Assembly (NCBI GenBank): GCA_949825045.1
Contig: OX463829.1
Span: forward strand, 19,624,715-19,688,714
Source of the DNA: Argyresthia goedartella
Lineage: Eukaryota; Arthropoda; Insecta; Lepidoptera; Argyresthiidae
Reading direction: 5' to 3'
Length of the DNA: 64,000 nt
Both the position numbers and the translations under genes were made by a program. The notes beneath the pieces were generated by a model, which was given only the letters and a program-made list of their open reading frames with translations, was not told where the DNA came from and searched no databases. This document shows positions 1 to 11,300 of the stretch, piece after piece (within the stretch, counting starts at the first letter, position 1; each line of letters opens with the position of its first letter).

Positions 1-373
1 TAATTAAGATACAGACTAATTTATTAGTGGGAGGTCTAAAATACCTTAAATGTAACTATAGCATAAATAATCAAAAGCATTAAATTAGCATCGTTTGCCA
101 CCCAACTAAGCTTATTCTTCACGAGTCAATAGTGAAAATCTGTGTTTACAATAGGACTTAGCGCGTCTGAACCTATGATGACGAATCACTAGTAAGTATT
201 ATACTGAGACTGGTACAACATATGATAGGCAGAGCGCTGGTATAGTCTGCAATAACTAAGTATAATAGTTAGTTCCTTGGCAGAGTTTGTTGGCGTGAGC
301 CCAGCAAGCATCGCTGGCAGTCTGCGATGCAGCTTTATTGTGTGTAACTCGGTTTAGGTCTATCAAATACTAA

Positions 374-643
374 TTATACGTTTTTAATTCAAGAACAACT
401 GCTATTTATCTTGGAACTATCCCCCGAATAGTAAGTGGTATACCCATAATTGTTGTTGAGGCGGTGAACCCAATTTATGCGAGTAGTGTATCAGCAACCG
501 ATCGTACCTACGCTGGTGATATGATACGTTGGTTTAACAACAGTTTGAGTAAGCATGGCATAGGTATAGACTCATGGAAACAACATATAGATAATAGCTT
601 TGATGTCACGATGTTGTTTAAAACTGCATCTTGGTTATGGTAA
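374..643 (+). pseudogene. Possible tyrosine-recombinase (DIRS-like) remnant
   Basis: An open frame of 89 codons runs from after a stop at 371-373 to the TAA at 641-643, with no convincing start codon. Its last third reads IRWFNNSLSKHGIGIDSWKQH and, after a gap, LFKTASW. The spacing resembles the C-terminal catalytic part of DIRS/Crypton-type tyrosine recombinases, where a 'RW-K--L--GI' helix precedes an H-x-x-R box and a K/T-A-x-W segment. The arginine of the H-x-x-R box is not present and about nine residues seem to be missing, so the copy would be dead. These enzymes cut and rejoin DNA for YR retrotransposons. The match is short and made from memory; it may be chance. Confidence 0.25.
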
Positions 644-2204
644 TCGCTGTAGCATATCTGTAAACAATCCACAAGCGGCACAGATATTATTAGCTTATCT
701 GCAGCTTACAGTGAGAATTATGTTATCAGAATTCGCGGCATTCAGCAACATCGATTACCGTATCGCGATCTCCATAACCTGATAAGGCGGTGTAGTATCT
801 ACCTGTGATAGATTCTGTCTAAGTATTATACAATCGATACCATTCAACCTTTGATTTAAAGACTTTTATCGAAGACAGGGCGATGCATACCTATATATAG
901 GTAATATCAGAAACCCTACTATTTACAAACCAAATAATTATGAGTTGAGTCAAAGATCTTTCATGATTCCTTGAGCTCGAGCTCCTTGAGCGATCACTTC
1001 ATCACCCGAGGAACGGTGATGAAGTTATCGCTTAAACTGTTAATAGATTGTGAATCTCCGATTTAGATCAAAACGAGTCGAGTAACAAAATAAATGAAGA
1101 AATCTGTCGCAACAGCATCACGCGCACTCAATACTACCAAATTGTCGATGGCGGCTCATGTAACACTAGTAACGAAAGCCCCTGGCTTGGTTTCACAAGC
1201 ATCACAAACCGCTAGCAGCTTACATAAGCACAGCTTGCGTAAACTCCACTTAGGCGCTGAGCCTGCTCGTGAGTTAGCTTTAAGTTCATGTATGCTCAAG
1301 CAGTGCAAAATGACAAATCGATTGGCAGCGGAGCCGCCGTAGTTCCGCAAAATTTGAATATACAAACGAGGGCGCCGTTTCTAAAGCCTCCGCTGAGATT
1401 AGTCTAATAACAAGCCTACAAATAAATCAAATACTGAGAGTGGAGGCATACAAAGCGATCGTGCCGAGTTGCCGACCCACATACGTCCGTCGAGTTGAAA
1501 GGAACTGTGGAAAAAACTCAATGGTGGACGAGACGAGTAACGGTACGGAATAATCGGGCTGATTCGCGGCCTCTGATGAGACCTCTGTTGCGCCCGCCCA
1601 CGAGAGCGTCATTGAAATGGAACTGGGAATTCACTCCACTTGGATAGAAAATATTATATGAGTCAAGTAGTACAGCTAGTGAAAACACGAGGGAAATAAT
1701 CTGGAAAGCTGAACTTAACAAAGTAAAAGGTGTAAAAGATAGCATTCCAAATGAATTGAAAGAATTTTAAGCGTTGTTTCTCTTACTTTGGTATTGCGAA
1801 AACGGCAATAATCTGGTGGAGAGTGTGAAATTTTGCAATAGAGCTGGTACGCGTATATATTAGAGTAGAGGGCTGGAGGGCCGGAGAAAGTCCCTTTCAC
1901 TCGGGTCGCCGGCTGCCGAGTACCTACCTACCTCCGGCGTGCCACTAAATTAAACAATCATACGCAATTGATGCTTTTGTTCAATCCATCCGTAATAATT
2001 GGATGTGCTACATTTTTAAAGATCCGTATCTGATTTTGTAGAAAGTAGCACCGATCCGTGCCATTCTCTTGCAAAAACACATTGTATAGATAATGTACTT
2101 TTGGATGGGAGTCTTTCGAAACAAAAGTGTAACAAACTCAATCGTGATTGAAGTAAGAATATAGAACGAGAACAATTTAAATGAAAAAAAATCTAACCCA
2201 AAAT
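644..2204. other. Unassigned interval
   Basis: Only short unconnected open frames occur here, the longest being 82 codons at 1094-1342. None resembles a family I know. Around 1890-1945 there is a short GC-rich patch. No tRNA-like boxes, long inverted repeats or splice-bounded exons were seen. Confidence 0.4.
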
Positions 2205-2400
2205 GGGTAAATGATCACCAAAAGTTGCAGAAAATATCAGGGCAAAATACTGCGGTAGCTTAGGTGAAGGGTAAAGGGGGTGAGCGAAGCCAAGCCCCCT
2301 TTATCCTTCGTGTTAGGTTGAACATGTAAGAACAACAAAAATACTTAAAACATAAAATTAAATACAAAAAACAAAAAAATGTTTTGTGATCATTTATCCA
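2205..2400 (+). repeat. Family A MITE-like repeat, copy A1
   Basis: The copy starts GGGTAAATGATCACC and ends with the inverted form GTGATCATTTATCC, giving terminal inverted repeats of about 18 bp. The middle holds the family A core: 'CTGCGGTAGCTTAGGTGAAG', a G-run/C-run hairpin with the loop 'TGAGCGAAGC', then 'CTTCGTGTTAGGTTGAACAT' and 'GTAAGAACAAC'. It has no coding capacity. A near-identical copy follows directly, so the two form a tandem pair with a unit of about 213 bp. Confidence 0.75.
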
Positions 2401-2417
2401 AACACAATTTGGTGATT

Positions 2418-2610
2418 GGGTAAATGATCACCAAAAGTTGCAGAAAATATCAAGGCAAAATACTGCGGTAGCTTAGGTGAAGGGTAAAGGGGGTGAGCAA
2501 AGCGAACTACCCCCTTCGTGTTAGTTTGAACATGTAAGAACAACAAAAAATACTTCAAACATAAACTTAAGTACACAAAACATAAAAAGAAGTTTGGTGA
2601 TCATTTATCC
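2418..2610 (+). repeat. Family A MITE-like repeat, copy A2 (tandem with A1)
   Basis: Second copy of the 2205 repeat, with the same termini and core. It shares the trailing 17 bases 'AAACACAATTTGGTGAT' with A1, which is why the pair reads as a tandem duplication and not two independent insertions. Its core hairpin has lost several bases on the 3' side of the stem. Confidence 0.75.
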
Positions 2611-5409
2611 AAACACAATTTGGTGATAATTTACATATTCTGGCATTCGTTTCGAATTTATTGGTACATAATTTTTGAATTTTTTGGTTATCGTTTTAAC
2701 ACAAGCCATGTAAAACCCACCGAACCAAATTAAACAAATTCAACTCAGTACAAATTGGCAAATTGTGCTAAGTATAAACCCATGTTTAGGTAGTAACAAC
2801 ATTAACAAACTTTATGAGGCTGAGAGAGAATGAACAACTAAGTCTTCGCTTCAAATCAAGATATATAACAGGCTGAGCTGTGTGGAGCGGACTCAACAGG
2901 CAGTGGGTTTCACTATTAAACAAGCTAAGTAGGAGTGCAAGTTGGAAGACAACAGAGGTAGAAGTTAGCGCGCAGCCTGCAGCCGACCGCAAACTCCGCA
3001 GCTAACAATGGCACCCTTAATATATTACAATGTTTAAGTACGAAATGCATATATCATCTACTCTGTTATGAACTTACTAAGAATAAAAAGATACTGCAAA
3101 AGTTAAGGTCCGTAACTGGAAGTTTTCATGTGCTTTAAAAAAAACTGACTAAACATTTCTAGGTAGCTAGAAAAAAAGCAAAATTAATTTGTATTTACCG
3201 TTAAATATGGATACAGTAAATTTCCTTTTAGATTGGTCGGTCTTTGAAGCAGTATACGATTATTGCCGAAAACATACGAATTATTACTACTGCATAGTTT
3301 AAAAAGCTAAGACAAATTAAAAAATCAATACAAAACAAGCTTTACCTCAATTCATTATATTTTTTCTGGTGGTTTACATATTTTTATGTCGTGATCATAG
3401 TTAAGTAGTTACTGAAAATACAAAAAAAATAAATGTGTTTCTTCTTACGAATATACCCAATTTTATCCGGCATAAGACTGTGGATTTGCTTTATTCTAAG
3501 GTCATCAAATCCTAAGAAAGCCACGTCAATACAGAAAACTATTACAATGCAGTGATGTAAAGTTTATTTCGAAGGGATTTTTAACTTTGACTTAACTTTT
3601 GAACTAGCTGGTAAAAGTTTGGTAGAGAAGGACAGAAGTGATAATTCAGTACCTATGTTTTTGGTAATAAATAATCGAAAACCTCTCTAAAGAGCAACCA
3701 TGCCTATATCTAAAAGGAAATGCACACATATTATGTAGGTGCATGTTTCGAATTGCTATTAATATTAATACAACACAATACAAACACACTCTTGCGAAGT
3801 AATTTTAACATTAAGGCATGCAAGTTTACTATAGCTTTTTTTAATTGTTTCGATCCTATTTAAAAAAAATAAGATTTAATTTTCAATGTAATATCAATTG
3901 GCATGGGTGACAAAAAAATAAAAAAACAAAAAACCTAAAGTGTAAAAACAAAAAGTGTATATTTTTTTCCACAATGACTTCAAACCCGAAAAAGATATAT
4001 ATATTCTGAAACACGTGGGTTGCTTAAGTAAACAAGCTCATTGATAAAGGGCCTTCTGATTGTTCAATATTAGATGAGTGTTCTAATTCTAAACCCTTTC
4101 TTGAGTCTTCGTGATAGGTTACTTCCTTTGTTAAGTGCGGCAGATTCCGTGGTTGATTTATATTTGAGGCTTTTATTTTAGCTGTTTAATTTTCTTTTGA
4201 TAACTTTGTTGTTTACCATAGCCATCCATAGCCTTAGGAACCCATGTAATACCTAGCTAGTTTGTTCGAAATAACTTGGTTTGTATGTACCGGTAAAATT
4301 AGCAACTCGATTAGTGGTGATTGAAATTTTGGACACAACCACAGGTTTTAAAATAAAGTTAAAAAGCGCTCACACTGCAACATGGCTGTTACGTCAGTCG
4401 CTGCGGCAGAATAGTGCGAAAATTGTGTGTTTTTTGTTATATTTATATTATAACCACAGATTATTTCTTAATATCAAATATAGATTTTAGATATTTTAAA
4501 TAGGTACTTACCTATGTTTTGACGCAAGAGCAATATTTATTTTAGATCCCAAGAATTAACAAGTTTTATTTGAAAAATATATAGGCTTTTTTTTCAAGTT
4601 ATGTTTTCAAACACACGTTGAAGGATAAAGATGTCTTCATAACATATAGTTTTTAAGTGTAATAGCGCTTTAAAGATGGGCATTTGACAACACCTAGCGT
4701 CTTTATCGGCGTAAAGTGCTCGTAAGTAACTTAAGTAGGAGTTACCTACTTCAACCACCGATCCTGGCGATGGTCATGTAACATGTTGGTATTTGTTAAT
4801 CAGTTCGAATAGCAGATTTGACTTTATTATGTATATGGATGTTGTTTTTTGCATGTGGCAGTAGGCTAGTGGTCTGTGCTGGATGATATGATAAGAAACC
4901 TAGTTCCTAACTCTGTATTAATCTGTTACCTAGATAGAGTGTTTGTGGTTCTATTTAGATTTGTTGGTAGTATATTTAGTTTTCAGTTTCAGCTCTACTG
5001 TTTTGGTAGAGCCACGACTCAATAAAGGTTACCCAGTGTTATTTTATAGGAGGTATCTTCTTGCAACACAAACTTTATTATCAGCATTGGTTTCAAGTTT
5101 TATGGCCACACTTCATGTTCTATCCCCAACTGTCAAAACATCACAATTTTACCGAACTAACCGTGTGTTGTAGACATGTTTTACTTATTTATAGTTTGAT
5201 GCCCGTGCGCGCGCGAGAGCCAGGTTATAGCCGCGAAATGCCACCGGTGCTGGGCTGCGCGGGACGCTTCGATTGAGCACACAGATTTAGTTATGTGCTG
5301 ACCAAACACATTATTTATTGTTCTCGGCTCCGATGTCTTTCCTAGAACTGTGTAACGTGACACCGCAGTGGTCGAGCTCATCCAACTGCCTATTTAGCAG
5401 TTTTGTAGA
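2611..5409. other. AT-rich unassigned interval
   Basis: Mostly AT-rich DNA with many homopolymer A/T runs. Open frames of 60-76 codons occur (2786-2992 minus, 4281-4490 plus, 4943-5173 plus), but none has recognisable domains or convincing splice borders. Nothing else can be supported. Confidence 0.4.
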
Positions 5410-6140
5410 GATATCGATCGAAGCCGGCCGGTATCTTTAAGCAGCTACTACGTAGTTCAGGTCAGCAGTGAACTAAACAGATGATACTTGTTTCGCACAA
5501 TACCACCATTTCTTTCGCGATCCGATCAGATACGGTCCTCGCCGGCGAACACACCCGTTGTGACACTAGTGACATTTGTTTACATGAACAGGAAGTGGCT
5601 TATCCATCATCACGAGCACAGTCTACTGCAGTCAACAGGTTTGGCACTACACGACACTTGGGTGCGCAGGATATGCACGCTGCATTCAAGTTAAGTCTGG
5701 AAAGGAAGCGCTGAAGATAATGCGTCGTGTTTACAGTTGGCGCGTCGCGTTTGCGTGGTGGTGCACGGACATCCATTCGCCTTCGCGGTCGAGACTCGAC
5801 TGAGCGGAGTAGATAGAGTAGACGGACTGAAAGCTGTGACGCGGCGGTGCGGCGAGGGGAGGAGACAAGTTGCGCGCGGGGCGGGAGGGGCGGAGGGTCT
5901 CACCTGCAGGGCGCCTCTGGCTAGCTGCTCGCGTCTGAGCTTCCCGCTGAATACGTACTACGCAATAAACGCTCGATAAACTTTCTCATTAGGCGCGCCT
6001 AACCGTGTGACCGTAAGCTTGTTTTGCGCATATTGAAGTGCACTAACTTCAAAAGCACACTACGAGCAAGTCGAGCTTTCGCCGGCGAAGTGGGGAGCTT
6101 CCGCCTGAAGCTGCGTGCGCGCACTTCTATGCCTTTTAAC
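5410..6140 (-). promoter_or_regulatory. CpG-rich segment, candidate promoter and non-coding first exon
   Basis: This stretch is much richer in G+C and CpG than the surrounding DNA, peaking near 5820-5930 and 6060-6130. On the minus strand the sequence CTGCAG|GTGAGACC lies at about 5897-5911 and is a full match to a 5' splice donor, so an exon could end there after starting near 6100. Open frames on both strands in the block are a by-product of high GC and show no domains. The block could be the promoter and untranslated first exon of a minus-strand gene whose remaining exons lie at lower coordinates or outside the window. No TATA box is obvious. Confidence 0.3.
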
Positions 6141-6237
6141 TTCCGGACGGAGAAAAATCTTTAAAATTTTTCAAATAATCATGCTTTTAAAAGTTTAAGT
6201 CCTAATTCTAAATAATTTCTTAGGTGTTGTGCGTAAG

Positions 6238-6257
6238 TTAGGTAGGTACCTACCTAA
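6238..6257. repeat. 20-bp perfect palindrome
   Basis: TTAGGTAGGTACCTACCTAA is its own reverse complement. GGTAGGTACCTACC clusters are common short repeats in lepidopteran DNA, so this is probably a simple-repeat derivative. Confidence 0.6.
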
Positions 6258-6374
6258 ATATACTACCTAGAAGTAATATTAAATTCCGTATAAAAGTAGT
6301 ACCTATCCAAATATAACGGTTTGTGTTACCAGTCCCTATCTAAATAACAATAAATTAAAATATTGAAAAAATCG

Positions 6375-6515
6375 TATTCACGTATAGCTTTAGATCTACA
6401 GGACCGATTTTAACATTTCTAAGAACCATCGCAGTGAAGTCTACTACCAACTTCAAAAAACCCCATTAAAATCCGTCCACCCGTTTGACCGCTATTCATT
6501 GTTAGCACGTTGACG
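6375..6515 (+). repeat. LINE 3'-tail fragment (type 'ATCCGTCCACCCGTTTGACC')
   Basis: It contains 'CATCGCAGTGAAGTCTACTA' followed by 'AAATCCGTCCACCCG' and a GCTATTCATTG segment. The same string, diverged, recurs at 8070-8365 and 59165-59390. This arrangement resembles the untranslated 3' end of a lepidopteran non-LTR retrotransposon. No reverse-transcriptase coding is left. Confidence 0.5.
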
Positions 6516-8069
6516 GACACAGCTCGAAGCACAAAATTTGCAATATGTATGACTCTCACTCATCACATCAACGTATAATACTGATCTAATGACACTTTAG
6601 GCTACCGACGGACACAGCTGCTGACGGTATAAGTTTGTATCAGTGTAATTTGACAGTTACGGCCACAGGCGGAATCACCTATTGGCGGACCGTTACAAGA
6701 GGCATTTTTATAAATACGTGTTGTGTCACTCACGGTTTTACAGGTGGAACCGCCAGTAGACGGACTGACACATCAGAAAAATTAATTTCAGGAGATTTAG
6801 TCAGGTTCGACCATAGCCGTAGCCGCCTCTAGGCGGACTGTTACATTACGATTTATATGACCGTTCGGAATGGATGTCACGGCTAAAGGCGGTCCGGCTG
6901 TGGTGGACTGCCAAGTAAGGAGATAGATAGTCTAAAAATGCATAATCACGACCACAGGCAGTCAAATGAAGATGCTTTCAAATCAAATAGCCTCTTTTCT
7001 GAAAATAATCTATTTTCTTGCTTTTCATTTAGATGCGTAGTATCAAACTCTCTCTAATAAGCAATAGAGTTTCGTCCTGAGACATCTCTTTACCAGGGTT
7101 GAAGCTATTAGGAAGCTCTTCGGCAACATCTCGATTAATTCAGTTATATTTTTACGTCCCTTCGCATTGACATCTGACGCAGATAAGAGTCGACATTTGT
7201 TAATACCACAGACTTGTTTTTATTATGATGTTAGAGAAAAAGGGGTGTTAATGGGGGTAATAGGTAGAGCTGGTCAGTGTGCGTAAAAAACATTCGTCTT
7301 TCAAGAATGTTAAATTGGCCTATTAATAAAGTAACGCCAAGAAATTATTTTATTACTTCATTCTACATTTAACCAAACACTTTTTGGTAATTTAAGCTTT
7401 ATTTGTAGCTCATAAAAATATATAATTTCAATAATAACAAAAAAAATAATAATAGGTTTTACTGACCAAGGACAACCCAGGGTTTTAAATGGAATCGTTA
7501 TTGATGTTTTGAGTAAGATATTTTGTTTGGTTCTGGAAACTTCGATTTTTCTGCCCAATAGATTCATCTAGAAAGGAACTTTCGTCTTGTAGAAGTTGCC
7601 GCGGTTGTAAGCACTCCTGTCATGACGATAAAATCGTAATACAACCACACAAGCACAAGTTTCAAACAAAGAAACCCTATATATTACTTAAAAAATTATG
7701 AATATTGTATCCTTAGACTAGTTGTCAAAACTTGAAGAGACCTGCACCTACACGCACATTTGACGACGCACGCAATGACAAAACACAACTTACCGCCTTA
7801 GTTTATGCAGCAACGCACATGGCCATGCTGTCGTTTCATTGTAGGCACCTCCCCAATGTGTGTGTGAGGACTTCATAAAATAGTTTGTTGGAGATTTTGA
7901 TTGACACCACAAAATAGAGAATTGGACTGATTTGACACAATATCATGTTCCTACTTTACGTGCTACATTTATTGAACGGCTGCAGCCCGGTCAGTAGTTA
8001 CGATCACTTAAAATTCACCGGCCACAGCCGTGGTGTCCTACCACGAACTCTCAAAATAACGGCGGGTTG
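6516..8069. other. Unassigned interval with a repeated GGCGGAC motif
   Basis: Between 6640 and 6910 the motif GGCGGAC(C/T)GTTAC or its complement occurs several times around short inverted segments, suggesting a decayed inverted-repeat element. The remainder is AT-rich with no family I recognise. The 69-codon minus frame at 7358-7567 has no domain. Confidence 0.35.
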
Positions 8070-8365
8070 TCCGTCGTCTTCTTAAGCTGATAATTTTAGA
8101 ACTACTCAACAGATCTTAACAAAACTTATCTAAGAACTATCGCAGTGATGTCTACTACCAACCACAAAATCAGCATCAAAATCCGTCCACTCTTTTGACC
8201 GATAGTCCTTGTTAAATACTAAACCAATTTAACAATTTGATATCTAGGAACGATGAAGTTTACTACTATTTACATAATACAGACACACCGACACATCGAC
8301 CTACCGACAGACGTTAGATTTATAATAGCCCTTTTTCGGTCATCAGGGGTTAAAAACGAAAAAAT
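8070..8365 (+). repeat. LINE 3'-tail fragment
   Basis: It has the same order of motifs as at 6375 ('CTATCGCAGTGATGTCTACT', 'AAATCCGTCCAC') and continues to the end of the element: ACAGACACACCGACACATCG, ACAGACGTT, then 'CGGTCATCAGGGGTTAAAAA'. Ending in GGGTTAAAA followed by an A-rich stretch fits the 3' terminus of a retroposed LINE in plus orientation. Confidence 0.5.
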
Positions 8366-8384
8366 TACCATTTTATATTATTAT

Positions 8385-8540
8385 TATTGTTAAATACTAA
8401 ACCACTTTTAACACCACATATCTAGGAACCATGTAGACTACTATATTCTGTTTACATAATACAGACACACCAACAGACGCTTCAAATTCATAACATCTCT
8501 TTTCGGTCATCGGGGGGGTTAAAAACAAAAAATTTACGGA
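8385..8540 (+). repeat. Second, adjacent LINE 3'-tail fragment
   Basis: It repeats the last part of the preceding copy ('TAAATACTAAACCAC', 'ACAGACACACCAACAGACG', 'CGGTCATCGGGGGGGTTAAA'). The two copies are head-to-tail with a short spacer, so they come either from a local duplication or from two insertions of one family. Confidence 0.5.
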
Positions 8541-9034
8541 CAGATAAAATAATCAAAAAAGTATTATTATTAGATTTAAGTTGTTTAATTCAAGCATTAA
8601 ACCAGTTTAAACGCGTGTAATGTTTGAAGATTAAAAGCTGAAATAAAATCAAATATAAAGATATTCCAACAATTTCCAACTATCCCGAGTTGCATTCCCG
8701 ACAGCCAGGAAACATTTCCGGAATCAGCCAGCCGAGCTGAGAATAAAACACGCTTTTTATAACAAGAAAATACTATCTTATAAAAGATAAAGATTGTGTT
8801 ATTTCTATCTACGTAAAAGAAAAACGTACCAATCAGCATGTTTATGCATTTGTTTGCTTTAGAACAGTTATTTCTCCACTACTGCATTTTAATTATTCCA
8901 TGGATTTCACGGATTTCTTGTAAATGAAATTTTTAGAAACGGAAATTCCATGATGAAATTGGAAATAATAATGTCACGATGAATTAATTTCAAAAGCAGA
9001 AACTTCATCACCAAACTTTGACACGAAAAAGGTG

Positions 9035-9105
9035 TGTTGATTTACCTCCTAAACGTGGGTGCACATCTGTGACTTCAACACCCCACACGGTAAAGGCTTG
9101 ACCGT
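9035..9105 (+). repeat. Short SINE-like fragment
   Basis: 'AAACGTGGGTGCACATCTGTG' followed by 'CACCCCACACGGTAAAGGC' resembles the 'ACGTGGGTG...TGTGCC...CCACC...GGAAAAAGGCGTG' repeat also found at 25235 and, inverted, at 47945. Only this short conserved block is recognisable. Confidence 0.35.
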
Positions 9106-9114
9106 ATCAAAATA

Positions 9115-9525
9115 AAAATAAACATAAACCAAACCATAAACCGTATAATAGAGTCAATGATGTTCAAGCAGCGAATCGCAAGCTCTACATATTTATGACG
9201 AGGTATTTATATCACATATCATAAATAGTCTATATTAGCATTTTAGCAATATGCTACTAGGTAGGAAGTATAACTAGAAGATAGGGTATTATAATCTAAA
9301 ATAGCAGGTAAAATCCATAAATAAACCAAACCATAAACCGTAAAGTGGGGTTAACGATGTTCAAATAGCGAATCGGAAGCTTTACATATTTATAAAGAGG
9401 TATATTGTATATGGTATATATATAACATGTCATATATAGTCTTCTATATTAGCACTTTAGGAATATGATTCTAAGCTAGTTACACTAGTATATGATGTTA
9501 TTAAAATCTAAAACAGCAGGTATTT
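9115..9525 (+). repeat. Diverged tandem duplication, two units of about 200 bp
   Basis: Unit 1 (about 9121-9311) and unit 2 (about 9319-9521) both run through 'AAACCAAACCATAAACCGTA', 'TGATGTTCAA/CGATGTTCAA', 'TACATATTTAT', 'TCTATATTAGCA', 'AATATG' and 'ATAATCTAAAA/TAAAATCTAAAA' before the phrase AGCAGGTA. They differ by many substitutions and small indels, so the duplication is not recent. Confidence 0.7.
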
Positions 9526-9862
9526 TTGTACCCAGGTGTAGGTAGCCCAAGGCACAACGTATGCCCCAGTTAGGCATGATGTACTTGGTAATACTTTTAA
9601 TAACTGTAAATATTACTTTATAAACTGGCAGTCTTTAATCTTTAACTTGGCAAGTTTAAAGTAAAACTTTAAACTTGCATTTCAGAAATCTACTAAAATG
9701 CTAAATGTTAGATTTTTTAACTGAAATGAGTTTATTCGGATAATACACAAAACAGAACTCAGAAGATACAAGTGGGCATAGAATATATCATCATTTCATA
9801 AATGTGTAAAGTATACTATTAAATAATCCCTGTCTATAAACAATATTAAAACATATGTAAGT

Positions 9863-10135
9863 ATGTGTCCGTCCTATGTGGCCACATCTGTGTATGTGGC
9901 AGTTGTTTCGGAAGCTGCCGTGTTTCGGCTACTATCGCTACTCGGTGGTTCGTAAAGCTGTGTCAGAGGCCCTAATAGGGCAGCGTGATAACTTCTGACA
10001 GTCGGGGTGGCAACAAGCCCGACACTCCTCCATCAACCCGCACTGAGCCAGGATGGTGGAGTGTGGCTAAATCTTACTCGTATCCGGGTAAATGCCCGTG
10101 CCCCTCGGTGGGAAATGAATGCGCTACATTTAATA
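9863..10135 (+). repeat. tRNA-derived SINE, family S1, 5'-eroded copy
   Basis: It shares with 24700-25055 the S1 body: 'CGGCTACTATCGCT', 'GTCAGAGGCCCTAATAGGGC', 'CTGACAGTCGGG', 'CACTGAGCCA', 'TGGTGGAGTGTGGCT' and 'GGGCTACATT'-like end. The tRNA-like promoter head is not readable in this copy. Such SINEs have no protein and borrow LINE machinery to move. Confidence 0.7.
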
Positions 10136-10655
10136 TCATTATTAATTATCCTTAAACAAAAATATGTAACTTTTATCTTGTTTCATTGTGGTGATAATAA
10201 TAAATTATTTAATACCAAAATTTGGTACTGAAGTTGTATTTTTTTAAACATTATTTCCTATTTTTTGGTAAAAAAATTGGTATTAGGAGTTGTATTTAAA
10301 CCCTGTTTCTTATGATTTTCCTCAAAACTTCCAAATTGTTTTATCTCCGGATCTACACAACTTAGAAGAGTAAGTAGTATTTCGTGCTATCGATAGCTTA
10401 TCAGTTACAAATTATCGGGGTACGCATAATTCCATACCTACCACAAGGTACCTTTACCTGTGGAACGTCACAAATAAGTTAAATGTACATAAGTTTTATT
10501 CAAGCTGATATTATTACTACCAAATCGGATGCAATATGTAAACTGATGAAGACAAATGCCTACAACATGATTTGTCATCATGACTCTATTGCGCATTTAC
10601 GAATTCACGCGCACTGAGATCAGATTATTCTCTGTTGTGCAACTATGCGACCTAC

Positions 10656-10808
10656 CTGTTCGCATGTAGCCGAAATTATCGGTATTTCATTAAATTTTAA
10701 TCGCTGCTTATTCAAATCTTCCCAGTCAATTACAGGTTGGCCGCCGCGAAGGCATATAATTTTACACATATTCGACACGTATGCTTCATTAACATTTTCC
10801 GTTCCCAT
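10656..10808 (-). CDS. Candidate first coding exon, product unknown
   Basis: On the minus strand an ATG at 10808-10806 sits in strong context (A at -3, G at +4). It opens 51 codons starting MGTENVNEAY and ending ISATCEQ, and finishes exactly at a consensus donor, CAG|GTAGGT (exon end 10656, intron from 10655). The phase at the donor is zero. The peptide is mixed in composition (CKIICLRGGQPVIDWEDLNK in the middle) and does not look like translated repeat. I do not recognise the family. The frame is also open upstream to 11057, but that part is probably 5' UTR because it contains low-complexity FFFFS. No second exon is visible at lower coordinates, so the intron would be long or leave the window. 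Confidence 0.35.
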
Positions 10809-11300
10809 TATGGAAACCTGGCTCTCAGAGTGAAACCGCGCGAAACGAAACTTCTTTTTGTTTCGAGAAAAAAAGAAGAAATAAATTGAAAAAATGTTCC
10901 AGCCAGCTGCGCCGGAGCATCCTGTCGACGTCATTGCACCTTTTTGCATCCATTGATCACGGGGACATGCGTCTATCCTTTGCTTTCGACGGTCTCCCGG
11001 GTAGATGGGAAAGAGACGACTATAATAGTCGTCTGTCTGAGGCTTCGCGATGATCACCTTAATAGTTGTTAAGTGCGTCAGTCTTCCGCAAAGCGCAGCG
11101 CGTTCCTTTGATAATGAATTTAGCTGTTCGGCAGAGTTTGAAGAGCTTGTGAGTTTTTAGTCCGTGCAGTAAAGGGGACAATAGTGGCGGGTCGGGTGCC
11201 CTCGATTGATAATAAATTGTCATTGTTATGACACAATAAAGTTAACGCTTTGGCAACCCGGCTCTTCGGGCGGTTATAACCGCCTGCATAATGTGTGTTA
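10809..11300 (-). promoter_or_regulatory. Putative upstream region of the 10656-10808 exon
   Basis: It lies directly upstream of the candidate start codon and is richer in CpG than its surroundings at about 10900-11000 and 11080-11110. It includes a short inverted repeat, GACGAC-TATTATA-GTCGTC, near 11010-11035. No clear TATA box was seen. The promoter call depends entirely on the exon being real. Confidence 0.2.

Noticed and set aside
1094..1342. 82-codon frame as a small gene
   Set aside because: A nearly complementary frame is open on the other strand, and no domain, splice site or homologue is recognisable.
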